Virus record (IMG/VR): IMGVR_UViG_3300036785_000787
Span: 1 to 42,570 of that record
Strand: one strand, 5' to 3'
DNA length: 42,570 nt
DNA from: a virus
Shown here: piece after piece, positions 14,414-23,351 of the stretch
Layout of the letters: the number at the start of each line of letters is the position of its first letter
How positions within the stretch are numbered: position 1 is the stretch's first letter
The notes under the pieces: model-generated
The model's input: the letters and a program-made list of their open reading frames with translations, nothing else
The model's database searches: none
What the model was told of the DNA's origin: nothing
Translations under genes and position numbers: made by a program

Positions 14414-15889
14414 ATGCGCCGGAAAACCCCGCTCCCAAAGAGAAGGGTTAATCAACTCTATCTATCTCCCGCGTATTATTCTTCGCCCTCAGACGTTCCA
14501 CATCCTCCGCTGGAACCGCATTACACCGTTCCTTTCTCGCATTTGCTTGATCCACCATTTGATCAAATGGTGAACCCGCCATTATGGTGGGAACCAATCG
14601 GGGCGACTGGAGCGACTGGAGCGACTGGAGCACCCGGACCTTCCGGCGGACCTGTTGGACCGACCGGCCCAATTGGCCCAACTGGCCCACCGGGCACTGG
14701 CGGCGGTGGCACGGGCGGCGGCGCGACTGGGCCAACCGGAGCGATTGGTCCGACTGGCCCCGCTGGCCCGGCCGGACCGACCGGAGCGCAGGGGGCCATT
14801 GGCCAAACCGGACCAACAGGAGCTGGCGTAACCGGGCCAACAGGAGCGCTAGGTCCGACTGGTCCTGGTGGTGGGGCGACCGGAGCAACCGGCGCTGTCG
14901 GGCCGACTGGTACGGCTGGCGCTCTAGGACCGACTGGAGCGCAGGGGGCTATCGGGCCAACTGGAGCGGCGGGACCAACTGGGCCCGCAGGATCAACTGG
15001 AGCTGCAGGCCCGACTGGTGTTGGAGTGACTGGATCAACCGGAACGGCTGGAGCACTCGGGCCGACCGGAGCGGCTGGAGCAATCGGGCCGACTGGACCT
15101 CTCGGACCGACTGGAGCTGGAGTAGCTGGACCGGTCGGACCGACTGGCGCGGCCGGATCTACTGGAGCGGCTGGAGCAACTGGAGCCGGCGGATCGGTCG
15201 GACCGGTTGGGCCTACCGGAGCCAGTGTGACCGGACCGACTGGCGCGGCCGGACCTACTGGAGCAACTGGAGCCGGCGGATCGGTCGGACCGGTTGGGCC
15301 TACCGGGGCAACTGGAGCGCCAGTCGCTTCTAGTACCACCCCGATCATGGACGGCACGGGCGCGGTCGGGACCGCCACCACCTATGCCAGAGGAGATCAC
15401 GTTCATCCGAGCGACACCTCGCGCGCCGCTCTCGTGTCCCCGACATTTACTGGAACGCCAGCCGCACCCACGCCGACCGCCAACACCAACACAACGCAAA
15501 TAGCAACCGCAGCATTTGTGAATGCCGCCATTGCTAATCGCTTGGCCCGAATGCTGGATACGGTCGTAACGCTTACGGACGGCGCTACAGTCGCACTCGA
15601 TGCATCACTCAGTAACGTGTACCGGCTAACGGCGGCAGGAAGTCGAACGATCTCGGCCCCGACAAACAAACCCGCTGCCGGTCAAGCGCAACGTATCGTC
15701 ATCATGCATCAGGCGAGCGGCGCAAACCAAACACTGACGCTCGCCACCGGAGCCGCTGGAGCATTTTCATTTGGGACCGACATTACGGCATTGACCGCCA
15801 CCACCAGCGGCCTGACCGATCACATCGGCTGTATCTACAATTCAATAGCTGATCGCTGGAACGTCGTTTCCTACACTAAGGGGTTCTGA
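14414..15889 (+). CDS. Collagen-like fibre protein with shared anchor
   Basis: Residues 31-59 contain [15 protein letters not shown] and PPLWW, an anchor shared with the spike at 16647. Residues about 63-310 are Gly-X-Y repeats ([15 protein letters not shown] and similar), expected to form a collagen-like triple helix. Residues about 315-375 contain a fibre repeat module ([13 protein letters not shown] then [10 protein letters not shown]). The C-terminal 110 residues form a probable head domain. A second ATG at 14407 opens a 14-codon frame overlapping the upstream stop (TAATG) but stops early. I chose the ATG at 14414. It is probably a trimeric adhesin or surface fibre. Confidence 0.85.
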   Translation: MRRKTPLPKRRVNQLYLSPAYYSSPSDVPHPPLEPHYTVPFSHLLDPPFDQMVNPPLWWEPIGATGATGATGAPGPSGGPVGPTGPIGPTGPPGTGGGGTGGGATGPTGAIGPTGPAGPAGPTGAQGAIGQTGPTGAGVTGPTGALGPTGPGGGATGATGAVGPTGTAGALGPTGAQGAIGPTGAAGPTGPAGSTGAAGPTGVGVTGSTGTAGALGPTGAAGAIGPTGPLGPTGAGVAGPVGPTGAAGSTGAAGATGAGGSVGPVGPTGASVTGPTGAAGPTGATGAGGSVGPVGPTGATGAPVASSTTPIMDGTGAVGTATTYARGDHVHPSDTSRAALVSPTFTGTPAAPTPTANTNTTQIATAAFVNAAIANRLARMLDTVVTLTDGATVALDASLSNVYRLTAAGSRTISAPTNKPAAGQAQRIVIMHQASGANQTLTLATGAAGAFSFGTDITALTATTSGLTDHIGCIYNSIADRWNVVSYTKGF

Positions 15890-16647
15890 TGGACAATCTT
15901 GACCCCAATGTAACGCCATTTGCCGATGTTACGACCGGTATTGTTGTTTGGTATAAATTTGAGGACACGGTCACCACCGACAGCTCCGGCAATGGTTATA
16001 CTGGAACATTCGGGGGCTCACCAATTCCGACGCTTGGTCCAGGGAAAATCGGGCAGGGCGCAGTGTTCAATGGTCCGACCGGACAGATTGCGGTGCCAAT
16101 AGCGGCAATGAATATCCCGACCGCTACATCATCATTCTCGGTCATGGCATGGTTGAAATCGACTGCGACGGACACGCCGATTTTTGGCGGACGCAATAGT
16201 GGCAACGGTAACCCGATTATGGACATAGGCATCGGGTCCAACGGCGTCACCAATGTCGGTACTGGAGCCGCTACGTTCATCATCCGCGATGATAGTGGCC
16301 TGGGACTTACTTACATCAGTGATACCAAATCCATCAACAATGGGGTTTTTCGTCACGTCGCGGGAGTTTTTGATGGCAGCGGCGGCATCAATAGTCAAAC
16401 AATGACCTTATACGTGGACGGTGTTTCGGTCGCGTCGGCTACAGCTCCGCTACAGACTAGCGTCACGGTCGACGCGCCCGGCTGCAATGTCGGCCGCGAG
16501 CACCTGCAAAATTGGGGCACGGTAGGCACTATTGACGATTTTCGAAATTTCGGTCGCGCATTATCGAGCAGTGAGATAGCGTCGATCTTCGCCGCCGCGA
16601 CACCCCCGGTCGGGTTCGCGAAACAATCTATGTTTTTAGTGCTGTAA
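15889..16647 (+). CDS. LamG/concanavalin A-like fold protein
   Basis: TGATG overlap at its start. The 252-residue product shows the LamG (Laminin_G_3/concanavalin A-like) pattern: VVWYKFEDTVTTDSSGNGYTG near residue 20, FSVMAWLKS near 85, a GVFRHVAGVFDGSGG segment near 150, MTLYVDGVSVASA near 173 and GTIDDFRNFGRALSSSEI near 225. Such domains bind carbohydrate or support adhesion. With the flanking fibre genes it probably forms part of the host-attachment apparatus. Confidence 0.8.
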   Translation: MDNLDPNVTPFADVTTGIVVWYKFEDTVTTDSSGNGYTGTFGGSPIPTLGPGKIGQGAVFNGPTGQIAVPIAAMNIPTATSSFSVMAWLKSTATDTPIFGGRNSGNGNPIMDIGIGSNGVTNVGTGAATFIIRDDSGLGLTYISDTKSINNGVFRHVAGVFDGSGGINSQTMTLYVDGVSVASATAPLQTSVTVDAPGCNVGREHLQNWGTVGTIDDFRNFGRALSSSEIASIFAAATPPVGFAKQSMFLVL

Positions 16648-19118
16648 TGAAAAAAGACTCAGACACACCTGTCAGCAGCCGCGATCTACGCTTTGGGTTG
16701 GGCGCCGGGTCGAGCAATCTGCCGCCGGCAAGTGCAAATCCGCCAATCGAGCCTCACTATACGGTTCCCTACTCGCATCTACTCGATCCGCCTTACTCTG
16801 ACATGCTCGATCCGCCGTTGTGGTGGGACGTTGGTGGAACCGGCACGCCTGGACCGCCCGGCCCTACTGGGCCAGCGGGGCCAGCAGGGCCACAAGGGCC
16901 GCCGGGGACCGGCGGCGGTGGCGGGGTATCTCTAGCAATTACGCGGGCACAGATATCGACAACCACCATTCCAACATCAGTACCGCTTTTTTACACCTCT
17001 GACGGCGCTCCTTGGGTGCAAACCACGGACACCACACAGCCTACCTACACGGCTGACGCAGGCGGTACGGGTTGGATGCTCTCGCAATCGACCGGTTTTG
17101 CCAAATTGAGTTGGTTCAAGAATGCCAGCGCGATGGCAATTGCCGATTGGAATACAACCGCGCTGACTGGGACAGATAATTCTATAGCGTTCTTGGAAAT
17201 GAACGCATTCGGCCGCAAGGTCTGTGCCGCCGGACGGCATTTCTTGCTTGATGCTACCGCTAACCATCCTAATCACTGCTGGGGTTTCAACTTCAATAAC
17301 TGTCAAAGCGCCTTATTCAATCTGACGTCATTCACACTCGACGGCGGCGGTTCCAGCTTCCAAAATATTCAGGGAGCCGGACAATCTTCCAGCACTTATA
17401 GTCCGTGGTTCTCGTCCTCGATCCCCAACGCGAACATGAGCGCGTTATCCAGCGGATACATCAATTCATACTTCCCGATCAGCGCCAATGCGGAACCGGG
17501 GGCAACATCAGTAACACTCACGACCAGCGGCCAAACGGCATCCTTCAATATTGGTGACTGGATTGCCATCGCCAGCTTATCAATTCAGTATTCCGGGTAT
17601 CCGCATAACTGGGACCGCTGCGAATTTGTTAAAATAACAAGTATCGGCACAGGAACCATTTCGTTTACACCGCCACTCAAATATGAGCACCGCATTGACT
17701 TTCCCGATGACGTAACTGCCGCACAATTCCCCGGTGCGGCTAAAGTAATTCAACTCAATAGCCCCAGTGGTGCCTTGTATCATCCGCCTAGCTTTACCGA
17801 CACTATCTCTTGGAATGTCGATCAACTATTCCGCAACATGACACTTTTGCCTGCAGTTAATTCAACGCTTACTTACTCATCAATTTCTTGTCGCAAGTTT
17901 CGTATCGAAAATTGTACATGGGTAGGTAATTCCGAGTCCATGTGCATGGATTTTTCCTCATTCAATACCGTATTCAATGCAGTGCCCGAGCCAGACAAGA
18001 ATTGCAGCCGCGTACATCATGAAAAGTCTACTTGGCCACAAGGTATAAACTTTCAATCCGCAAGTTTCGACTCCGTCGTGTTCAATGACTGCGTTGCCTT
18101 GGGTAACGGAATTGGAGCGTCGGGCAGAACAGTAATCATAAATGGCGGGTCCTATAGCACGCTTGCTACCGGCGTCAATTCGGCCGGGTTGACCCGATCT
18201 ATCATAGCATCCGGGGCACAAATACTAGCTTGCAATGAACCTCTGCTCTGGCCCGGCAATCATTTCACTGTTGATGGAACCAATATTCAATTCGTCAACG
18301 GCACGTTCAAATGCCTTAAAAGTTACGCAGCGCTCAGTATCTTGATACAGGCCCCTCCAGGATCGCAATTGGCATGGCAACCAAGTCCAGCCGCAGTCGG
18401 CGCAAATTTCATGTTCCCTGGCGATCTTGGGATGATGACCATTGCCAAAGTTTACCAAGATAGTACTTATGTCTACTTCGACACCAATAGTCCATTTGCT
18501 GGAGTGCCGTCATGGTCGGATGGTGGTGTGGCCAGACTGGCCACGCAATCGGTGTTAATGAACAACTGCATTGGCTGCGATCCCGTTCGCCGTGCATCAG
18601 AGGCGACGCAACGCGGCAAACCAAACTCATTATTCAAGGTGATATTCTTCGGCAAATTCAGCAACTCAGGTAGTTGGACTTCGGTCGTCATCGGAACATT
18701 AACGACCATTAACGTGACGGTGCGTCAAACAACGGCCCTGGCCGGGGCCTATTTCCAAATGGAAATAGCACTGTTCAGCACGACCGCTCCATCAACCCCG
18801 GCTGGCCCGCATGTTTTGCGCGTCTACATCGATACTTCACATGTCGGCACCCGTGTGCTGACGACGACGGGATTTACCGGCACACAAGGCAATGATGCCA
18901 TCACCTGGGGCGGACTGACTGCCGCGATGACTGCGCTTCCGGCCAATGCTCTAATAGGTCCCGGTATTGATTGGTACGTACCCGTAGACAATACAGGTGC
19001 ACCTAACACCATGCCTATCATTGACTTTGAACTGGAAACCGACACTGGAATGCTTGGCCCGTTACCGACAATGATCGGGAGCACGGGCGGTAACTCCGTC
19101 GTAATTCCGGGAATATAG
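16647..19118 (+). CDS. Tail spike-like protein with anchor, collagen stretch and beta-helix
   Basis: TAATG overlap at the start. Residues 32-60 carry the same EPHYTVPYSHLLDPP and PPLWW anchor as the collagen-like protein; residues 64-90 are Gly-rich collagen-like; the rest (about 100-823) is long, beta-rich and full of Asn, Ser and Thr, consistent with a right-handed beta-helix of the pectate-lyase-like spike type. A catalytic site cannot be placed by eye. It likely recognises or degrades host surface polysaccharide. The shared anchor suggests that both proteins bind the same particle site. Confidence 0.75.
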   Translation: MKKDSDTPVSSRDLRFGLGAGSSNLPPASANPPIEPHYTVPYSHLLDPPYSDMLDPPLWWDVGGTGTPGPPGPTGPAGPAGPQGPPGTGGGGGVSLAITRAQISTTTIPTSVPLFYTSDGAPWVQTTDTTQPTYTADAGGTGWMLSQSTGFAKLSWFKNASAMAIADWNTTALTGTDNSIAFLEMNAFGRKVCAAGRHFLLDATANHPNHCWGFNFNNCQSALFNLTSFTLDGGGSSFQNIQGAGQSSSTYSPWFSSSIPNANMSALSSGYINSYFPISANAEPGATSVTLTTSGQTASFNIGDWIAIASLSIQYSGYPHNWDRCEFVKITSIGTGTISFTPPLKYEHRIDFPDDVTAAQFPGAAKVIQLNSPSGALYHPPSFTDTISWNVDQLFRNMTLLPAVNSTLTYSSISCRKFRIENCTWVGNSESMCMDFSSFNTVFNAVPEPDKNCSRVHHEKSTWPQGINFQSASFDSVVFNDCVALGNGIGASGRTVIINGGSYSTLATGVNSAGLTRSIIASGAQILACNEPLLWPGNHFTVDGTNIQFVNGTFKCLKSYAALSILIQAPPGSQLAWQPSPAAVGANFMFPGDLGMMTIAKVYQDSTYVYFDTNSPFAGVPSWSDGGVARLATQSVLMNNCIGCDPVRRASEATQRGKPNSLFKVIFFGKFSNSGSWTSVVIGTLTTINVTVRQTTALAGAYFQMEIALFSTTAPSTPAGPHVLRVYIDTSHVGTRVLTTTGFTGTQGNDAITWGGLTAAMTALPANALIGPGIDWYVPVDNTGAPNTMPIIDFELETDTGMLGPLPTMIGSTGGNSVVIPGI

Positions 19119-19120
19119 TG

Positions 19121-19870
19121 ATGTTGGCCAATTACATCAACGAAGTGCAGAACCTGCTCAACGACAATCAGGGGCAGTTTTTCGTCAATGTGACTTTGGC
19201 TAACTATATCAATCGTGCCCGCCGTCGAATTGCCGCCGTCTCCGGATGTTTACGAGTCATTCCGCCCGGCGTGCAAACCATCCCTAATCAAGAAATCTAT
19301 ACATTCCGCTCCTGGGATGCACTAGTGCAAATGATCATGCCGCAAGCGCAATCGGTGCTTGCCTGCCGGTCGATGGCTGTTGGCATCGGTGGCCGATGGC
19401 AAACCACGACTGACGATCAGGGTAACATTTTGAGCGCCAGCATCGTCGGCGGATCTTGGAAACCACTATGGCGCCGTATCGTATGGACAGATTTTCAAGC
19501 CCGTTTTCGAATATACGGGGGCACTTTCATGGGCACCATCAGCGAACCAGGATGGTTTGCTCAGTACGGCGAAGGGCCAACCGGAGCGATCTATCTCGCA
19601 CCAGTGCCCACACAATCGCTGCCGATGGAAGTTGATCTCACCGTCATCCCCAGCCCGCTCCTGACGGACAACGATGTTGACCCTATTCCATATCCATGGC
19701 GTGATGCCGTGAGTTACTGGGCGGCAATGCTCGCGCTCCTGCAACAGCAACGCCGCGAGGACGCGGCAGCAATGCAAGCGCTGTTCGCAGCCGAGCTCCC
19801 CCTGTGCGCGGCGGTGGTTTGCCCGCAAATGATCCAAACGGCGTATGGCGCCACGCTCCGCTCAGCATGA
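19121..19870 (+). CDS. Head-tail adaptor-like protein
   Basis: ATG at 19121 is chosen (GTG at 19118 overlaps the upstream stop). The 249-residue product begins LANYINEVQNLLNDNQGQFF and has a helical N-terminal part (about 1-45) with R-R-R, a middle beta-rich part, and a helical, Ala-rich C-terminus. The pattern and position before the large hub protein fit the P22 gp4 / adaptor group that plugs under the portal. The assignment rests on order and overall shape. Confidence 0.65.
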   Translation: MLANYINEVQNLLNDNQGQFFVNVTLANYINRARRRIAAVSGCLRVIPPGVQTIPNQEIYTFRSWDALVQMIMPQAQSVLACRSMAVGIGGRWQTTTDDQGNILSASIVGGSWKPLWRRIVWTDFQARFRIYGGTFMGTISEPGWFAQYGEGPTGAIYLAPVPTQSLPMEVDLTVIPSPLLTDNDVDPIPYPWRDAVSYWAAMLALLQQQRREDAAAMQALFAAELPLCAAVVCPQMIQTAYGATLRSA

Positions 19871-19871
19871 T

Positions 19872-21569
19872 ATGCCCATTCAGTCCGCAAATCCTCCGCA
19901 ACTACACACATTCCAGAATTGGACATTGGGCCTCAATCAACAAACCGGGCGCGGCTCGATAGCGGACGACGAGCAATGGTGGAACGAGAACCTCTTCGCA
20001 ATTGGGCCTGGGAATTTGCGTTCCTGCTGGGGTCCCGGCCCCGTGCTTTATACCGCGCCTGCCGGCGTGACGATCTTGCGCATATTTTTCGGCTTTATCG
20101 GCGATATTACGCCACAGAACAGCGCCCCACCACCCGGCCGCTACGGTTGGATGTTCCTCAGCGACGGCAGCATCGATCAAGTTGATGTTGATACCTTGGC
20201 CGTCACGCATATCGGCACTGCCGCCGCGCCAGTATGGCAACCAATTGCCCCACAATACTGGGCGAGCGCCAAAGTGTGGCGCCCGCGCTTTGTCGGCAAC
20301 GTCAGCGGCCAGCAAGGCGGCGTCTTGTTCGGCTCGCCACTCGGCATGTTTGGCTGGGATGGCACTACGCTTTCGCGTCCTGGCGATCCCGCGCCTGACT
20401 GGTTGACCGATGCCCTAGAGGTCTCTCCCGGTGTACCGTTTACCATGCCGACAGGATTACCCGGCATTTACACGATGGAGGTTTACCAATCGCGATTATT
20501 CGTGGCTGGCAAAGACGTGATTTCATTTTCCGCCCCCTCCAACGGCGCGGATTTTTCCACCACAGACGGCGGCGGATCATTCGGCTACTTCGGCGACCGC
20601 CTGACCTACAGCTACATGGATCTGGCGGCGACCGCCGGGTACCTGTACGTTTTTGGCGACAGTTCAGTTGATCTAATTAACCAAGTGGAACTGATCGGGT
20701 CAGGCACGCCCGAGGCGCCTTTCACCACGAACTTGGCTTACACCAATGTCGATCCCCAGGTCGGACAACGTTTTCCGCGTCCGGTGGGGCGCATCGGCCG
20801 CTTTATGCAGACGTGGAATGGCGCCGGTATATTCGAACTTCGCGGGGGTGAGGCAATTGAGATTGGGCAAAAGACCACCAACGTTTTTAACACGCTTGTC
20901 ATCCCCAAAACGGCTTCAGATACCACCCTATACTATCCGACCATGGCCCCGGCAACCATGTTCGGGTTTCGTGTATTGTTGTGTAATGGAAGATTTACTG
21001 ACATTTATGGTGTGACTCGTAATCTGATCCTGATGTGGCACCCGCGAACAGGAAGCGATTTCTGGTCGATTGCATCACAAGGCGCCGGCTTGGAACTGAC
21101 CAACATCGCCTCCTATGAGCAAGACAGCGTCATCACCCCATTCGGTACCGATGGCACGCATTTGTATCAGCTATTCGCTACTCCCGACCCTAATCTTCTC
21201 AAAATCCTGTCCACTAAATTCGTGCGCGGTGAGGGCTTGCAGCAATTAACGATCAAAAACGCGAAGCGCATATTTATGGAATTCTTCGACAATGACGGGC
21301 GCGGGGTGAATTGGGCCGGCAATCTGACGACAACAGGCGGTGGCATTCCCAACGGCATTCAGGAAGTGAATTTTGCCCTGGCGCCAGGACCGCATACGCC
21401 GGCACAGATTGCCGGACCAGCCGGCACGGCTTCGACATCCGCTTTTGAACCACAAGCGCTGCAGGGCGCGGGTATCGCCGCCGCTCTAGACATTCAATCG
21501 CTATCGCCGGATTTCACTCTGGAACGCATTCATCTGATGGTCGAAGATCGCACACTATGGGGAGCGTAG
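19872..21569 (+). CDS. Tail hub / DNA stabilisation protein, P22 gp10-like
   Basis: ATG at 19872 starts just after the upstream stop. The 565-residue product is beta-rich with TLGLNQQTGRGSIADDEQWW at residues about 18-37, YRSPSNGADFST-like elements later, and repeated propeller-like strands (YMEVYQSRLFVAGKD and similar). Length and order next to the adaptor match P22 gp10-type hub proteins that seal packaged DNA and bind tail parts. It is followed by a 119-base gap with hairpins rather than another structural gene. Confidence 0.65.
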   Translation: MPIQSANPPQLHTFQNWTLGLNQQTGRGSIADDEQWWNENLFAIGPGNLRSCWGPGPVLYTAPAGVTILRIFFGFIGDITPQNSAPPPGRYGWMFLSDGSIDQVDVDTLAVTHIGTAAAPVWQPIAPQYWASAKVWRPRFVGNVSGQQGGVLFGSPLGMFGWDGTTLSRPGDPAPDWLTDALEVSPGVPFTMPTGLPGIYTMEVYQSRLFVAGKDVISFSAPSNGADFSTTDGGGSFGYFGDRLTYSYMDLAATAGYLYVFGDSSVDLINQVELIGSGTPEAPFTTNLAYTNVDPQVGQRFPRPVGRIGRFMQTWNGAGIFELRGGEAIEIGQKTTNVFNTLVIPKTASDTTLYYPTMAPATMFGFRVLLCNGRFTDIYGVTRNLILMWHPRTGSDFWSIASQGAGLELTNIASYEQDSVITPFGTDGTHLYQLFATPDPNLLKILSTKFVRGEGLQQLTIKNAKRIFMEFFDNDGRGVNWAGNLTTTGGGIPNGIQEVNFALAPGPHTPAQIAGPAGTASTSAFEPQALQGAGIAAALDIQSLSPDFTLERIHLMVEDRTLWGA

Positions 21570-21606
21570 TCAGCCACCCTACTTGACGACTAATAGTGTT
21601 TAGGTT

Positions 21607-21659
21607 GATTGTTCCGCAATCGGCTCCGTATCGTGACCCAAGAACGCACCGCTGGTGCG
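21607..21659 (+). other. Intergenic hairpins before the Arg-rich cassette
   Basis: GATTG-TTCCG-CAATC (21607-21621) and CGCACC-GCT-GGTGCG (21645-21659) are two short perfect hairpins in the 119 bases between the hub gene and the first Arg-rich ORF. TTGACG at 21583-21588 might be a -35 box, but no convincing -10 follows. They may tune expression of the cassette. Confidence 0.4.
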
Positions 21660-21688
21660 CTACCCACTCAATCGAGGGAGAGGACAAC

Positions 21689-21730
21689 ATGGCACGACGT
21701 AGACGCCGCCACCGTCGCGGGCGCCGGTAA
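21689..21730 (+). CDS. Micro-protein MARRRRRHRRGRR, 13 aa
   Basis: A strong ribosome-binding site (GGGAGAGGACAAC) precedes this ATG. The 13-residue product has nine Arg and one His, a protamine-like composition. Its stop overlaps the next ATG (TAATG). The pattern of start/stop overlaps through the following five frames supports real translation. It could help condense DNA in the head or act as a nucleic-acid binding peptide. No family recognised. Confidence 0.6.
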   Translation: MARRRRRHRRGRR

Positions 21731-21810
21731 TGCGCAAGCGCTCTAAGGCTCTGAAAATGACGCGGAGAGCCAAGCGCATTCGCGCCCGAAAGCACAAGCG
21801 GCACGGATAA
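21730..21810 (+). CDS. Arg/Lys-rich micro-protein, 26 aa
   Basis: TAATG overlap with the preceding ORF. The 26-residue product begins MRKRSKALKMTRRAKRIRAR and has about half basic residues. The next ATG follows its TAA directly. It is part of the basic-peptide cassette. Confidence 0.6.
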   Translation: MRKRSKALKMTRRAKRIRARKHKRHG

Positions 21811-21930
21811 ATGCCGAAATATGGCCAGCGCAACACCGCTAGTTTGCGCCGAGCCCTCAAACCGAAAAGCTGGCGGTTGCCTAAGTGGCGACCGCGCCTT
21901 TTTTCATATCGCAAGGGCAGGAGGCTTTGA
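21811..21930 (+). CDS. Basic small protein, 39 aa
   Basis: The ATG follows the upstream TAA directly. The product (MPKYGQRNTASLRRALKPKS...) has about twelve Arg/Lys and several Trp, so it could bind nucleic acid. TGATG overlap with the next frame. Part of the same cassette, family unknown. Confidence 0.6.
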   Translation: MPKYGQRNTASLRRALKPKSWRLPKWRPRLFSYRKGRRL

Positions 21931-22106
21931 TGCCCAGAGGTGTAGACCTGGGAGGACGTTCCAGGGTTGACCCTGCTGGCCGCTTCCCCACGCGCCGTCC
22001 TCGTACTGAAGTTCCCGTTCCTCAAACGCGCTCCCGACACACTCGCGACTGCAGTCCGCACGGCGGATCGCAGCGTTATCGGCGTTCGCGTCGAGGTGGG
22101 AGGTAG
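21930..22106 (+). CDS. Arg-rich small protein, 58 aa
   Basis: TGATG overlap with the previous gene. The product (MPRGVDLGGRSRVDPAGRFP...) contains about 17 Arg, with an Arg/Ser/Gly tail (YRRSRRGGR). Its own upstream GGCAGGAGGC gives a ribosome-binding site. It belongs to the basic cassette. The Pro/Arg tract (TRRPRTEVPVPQTRSRHTR) suggests an extended nucleic-acid binding chain. Confidence 0.65.
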   Translation: MPRGVDLGGRSRVDPAGRFPTRRPRTEVPVPQTRSRHTRDCSPHGGSQRYRRSRRGGR

Positions 22107-22109
22107 GCG

Positions 22110-22145
22110 ATGGCACGCAGGGGAAGACGACGCGGACGACACTGA
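22110..22145 (+). CDS. Micro-protein MARRGRRRGRH, 11 aa
   Basis: GGGAGGTAGGCG precedes the ATG. The 11-residue product has six Arg and resembles the first cassette member (MARR...RGR). Its TGA overlaps the next ATG (TGATG). It is very short, so it may be a coupling leader for the next frame. The two MARR-starting members suggest duplication. Confidence 0.45.
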   Translation: MARRGRRRGRH

Positions 22146-22309
22146 TGGCTCGCAAGGTCAAGGGCCGCACAGGCGCGGTAAATCGGTTGCCTTGGCATGA
22201 CGGAGCTTGGCCGAGTGACTGGAGCCGTACTCGGTTGATGGCTCGTAAGCGCTCCGGGTCTCCACGGCCCGGAGCGCGTACGGGTCCGGTGCGCCGTGCG
22301 CGGCGATGA
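22145..22309 (+). CDS. Arg-rich small protein, 54 aa
   Basis: TGATG overlap at the start. The product begins MARKVKGRTGAVNRLPWHDG and ends in PVRRARR; it has 14 Arg or more. The ATG of the VRR-NUC gene overlaps its stop (ATGA), so it is coupled to the nuclease. Last member of the cassette. Confidence 0.6.
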   Translation: MARKVKGRTGAVNRLPWHDGAWPSDWSRTRLMARKRSGSPRPGARTGPVRRARR

Positions 22310-22677
22310 AGGCCAAGATTACCGAGGCCGCACTTCATAAAACCATTGCAGACCTACTCGACTGGGTTCTGCTTCCACCAGCGCTATGGACGACGTTTCC
22401 AGCGGGTTGGGGGAAACTCGGCAAAGCCACGGCCGGCCGTCTGCACGGCTCCGGGCTCAAAGCCGGGTTCCCCGACATTCTGGTATTTTTCAATGGCCGC
22501 GCCGTGGGAATTGAGCTCAAGGCCGCCACCGGGGTCGTGTCCAAACAACAGACCGCGATGTTCCTGCGATTATACGAGGCCGGCGTTCGGGTATATATTT
22601 GCCAAAACACTGATGACGTGATCGGCGTTTTGGAGCAAGAAAGCATTCCCCACCGCAAAATGGAGATTGCAGCATGA
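22306..22677 (+). CDS. VRR-NUC domain nuclease
   Basis: The 123-residue product carries the VRR-NUC (PD-(D/E)xK-type) signature. GLKAGFPDILVF (Pro-Asp) near residues 50-61 is followed by GIELKAATGVVSKQQ with the E-x-K, and then a helix. Such small nucleases act on branched or replication DNA and are common in phages, where they may resolve structures before packaging. Start overlaps the previous stop by ATGA. Confidence 0.85.
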   Translation: MKAKITEAALHKTIADLLDWVLLPPALWTTFPAGWGKLGKATAGRLHGSGLKAGFPDILVFFNGRAVGIELKAATGVVSKQQTAMFLRLYEAGVRVYICQNTDDVIGVLEQESIPHRKMEIAA

Positions 22678-22997
22678 GCAAAGAGAACCAACGCGCATGG
22701 CCGAGGACCCGGGAGGACGGATCGGAGCGCCGCAGTCCAACGGCATTTTACGCAACGGCGGACGGGTATCTGAAATCCGGGCGCTCACTCGCCGGGCCTT
22801 TGCGTCTCGGCACTGCCCCGCCCGTCGGACCAAGCGGCGCCGTCAGAAACGGTAGCAGCGACTTTGGCATGGATCGCGTCACCCCGCGCGGATTCGATCC
22901 GGAAGGCACCGCGCTCAACACTTATGGCCCACAGGAGAGCTCGCCGCTGGTATCGCGCGAGCTACGCGGAGATAATAATCGCCGCCGCGAGGATTAG
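22674..22997 (+). CDS. Unknown hydrophilic protein, 107 aa
   Basis: Start overlaps the VRR-NUC stop (ATGA). The product (MSKENQRAWPRTREDGSERR...) is basic, Gly/Pro/Ser-rich and probably mostly disordered, with a Gly-Pro stretch in the middle and an Arg/Asp-rich end. It may be a minor virion protein. No family recognised. Confidence 0.6.
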   Translation: MSKENQRAWPRTREDGSERRSPTAFYATADGYLKSGRSLAGPLRLGTAPPVGPSGAVRNGSSDFGMDRVTPRGFDPEGTALNTYGPQESSPLVSRELRGDNNRRRED

Positions 22998-23351
22998 ATG
23001 CCCCTCGCCTCACTCCTGACATTGCCCACGAACGCGCGTGGTGCTGCGGGCTTTGTGTTCGACCACGATCAGGAACATCGCTCGATGGTCTCCACGCTGG
23101 AGGCTACGACATTGCGATCAAACGCAGCATTGCCGACGCTGCTCGATCCCGCGCCAATTCACCTTACCGCGCAGCGCGCCGGCAACTGGCACTTCGACCA
23201 TCAAACTGGACACGATCAATTCAACGCGGCTATGTTCGGCTTTCGCATCCCGCAGAACATGGCCGACGCCACTTTCGCAGATAAGTTGAGTTTATCATGG
23301 TGGACCTTCGTCAATCATCAAGAACACTACCGGATCAATCAAATTCCGTAG
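22998..23351 (+). CDS. Small virion-type protein, 117 aa
   Basis: The start codon follows the previous stop directly. The product has histidine-rich pieces (FDHDQEHRSM, WHFDHQTGHDQFNAAM, WWTFVNHQEHYRINQIP) and a conserved-looking NAAMFGFRIPQNM. I recall similar small proteins in podovirus structural regions with an HQxxH-like pattern, but I cannot name a family. The 3' end overlaps the next frame by 55 bases. Confidence 0.65.
   Translation: MPLASLLTLPTNARGAAGFVFDHDQEHRSMVSTLEATTLRSNAALPTLLDPAPIHLTAQRAGNWHFDHQTGHDQFNAAMFGFRIPQNMADATFADKLSLSWWTFVNHQEHYRINQIP

Noticed and set aside
14563-15381. Long frames opposite or beside the collagen-like gene
   Set aside because: They are shadows of Gly-X-Y repeats; their Pro/Val-rich and Arg/Ser-rich translations have no ribosome-binding site.
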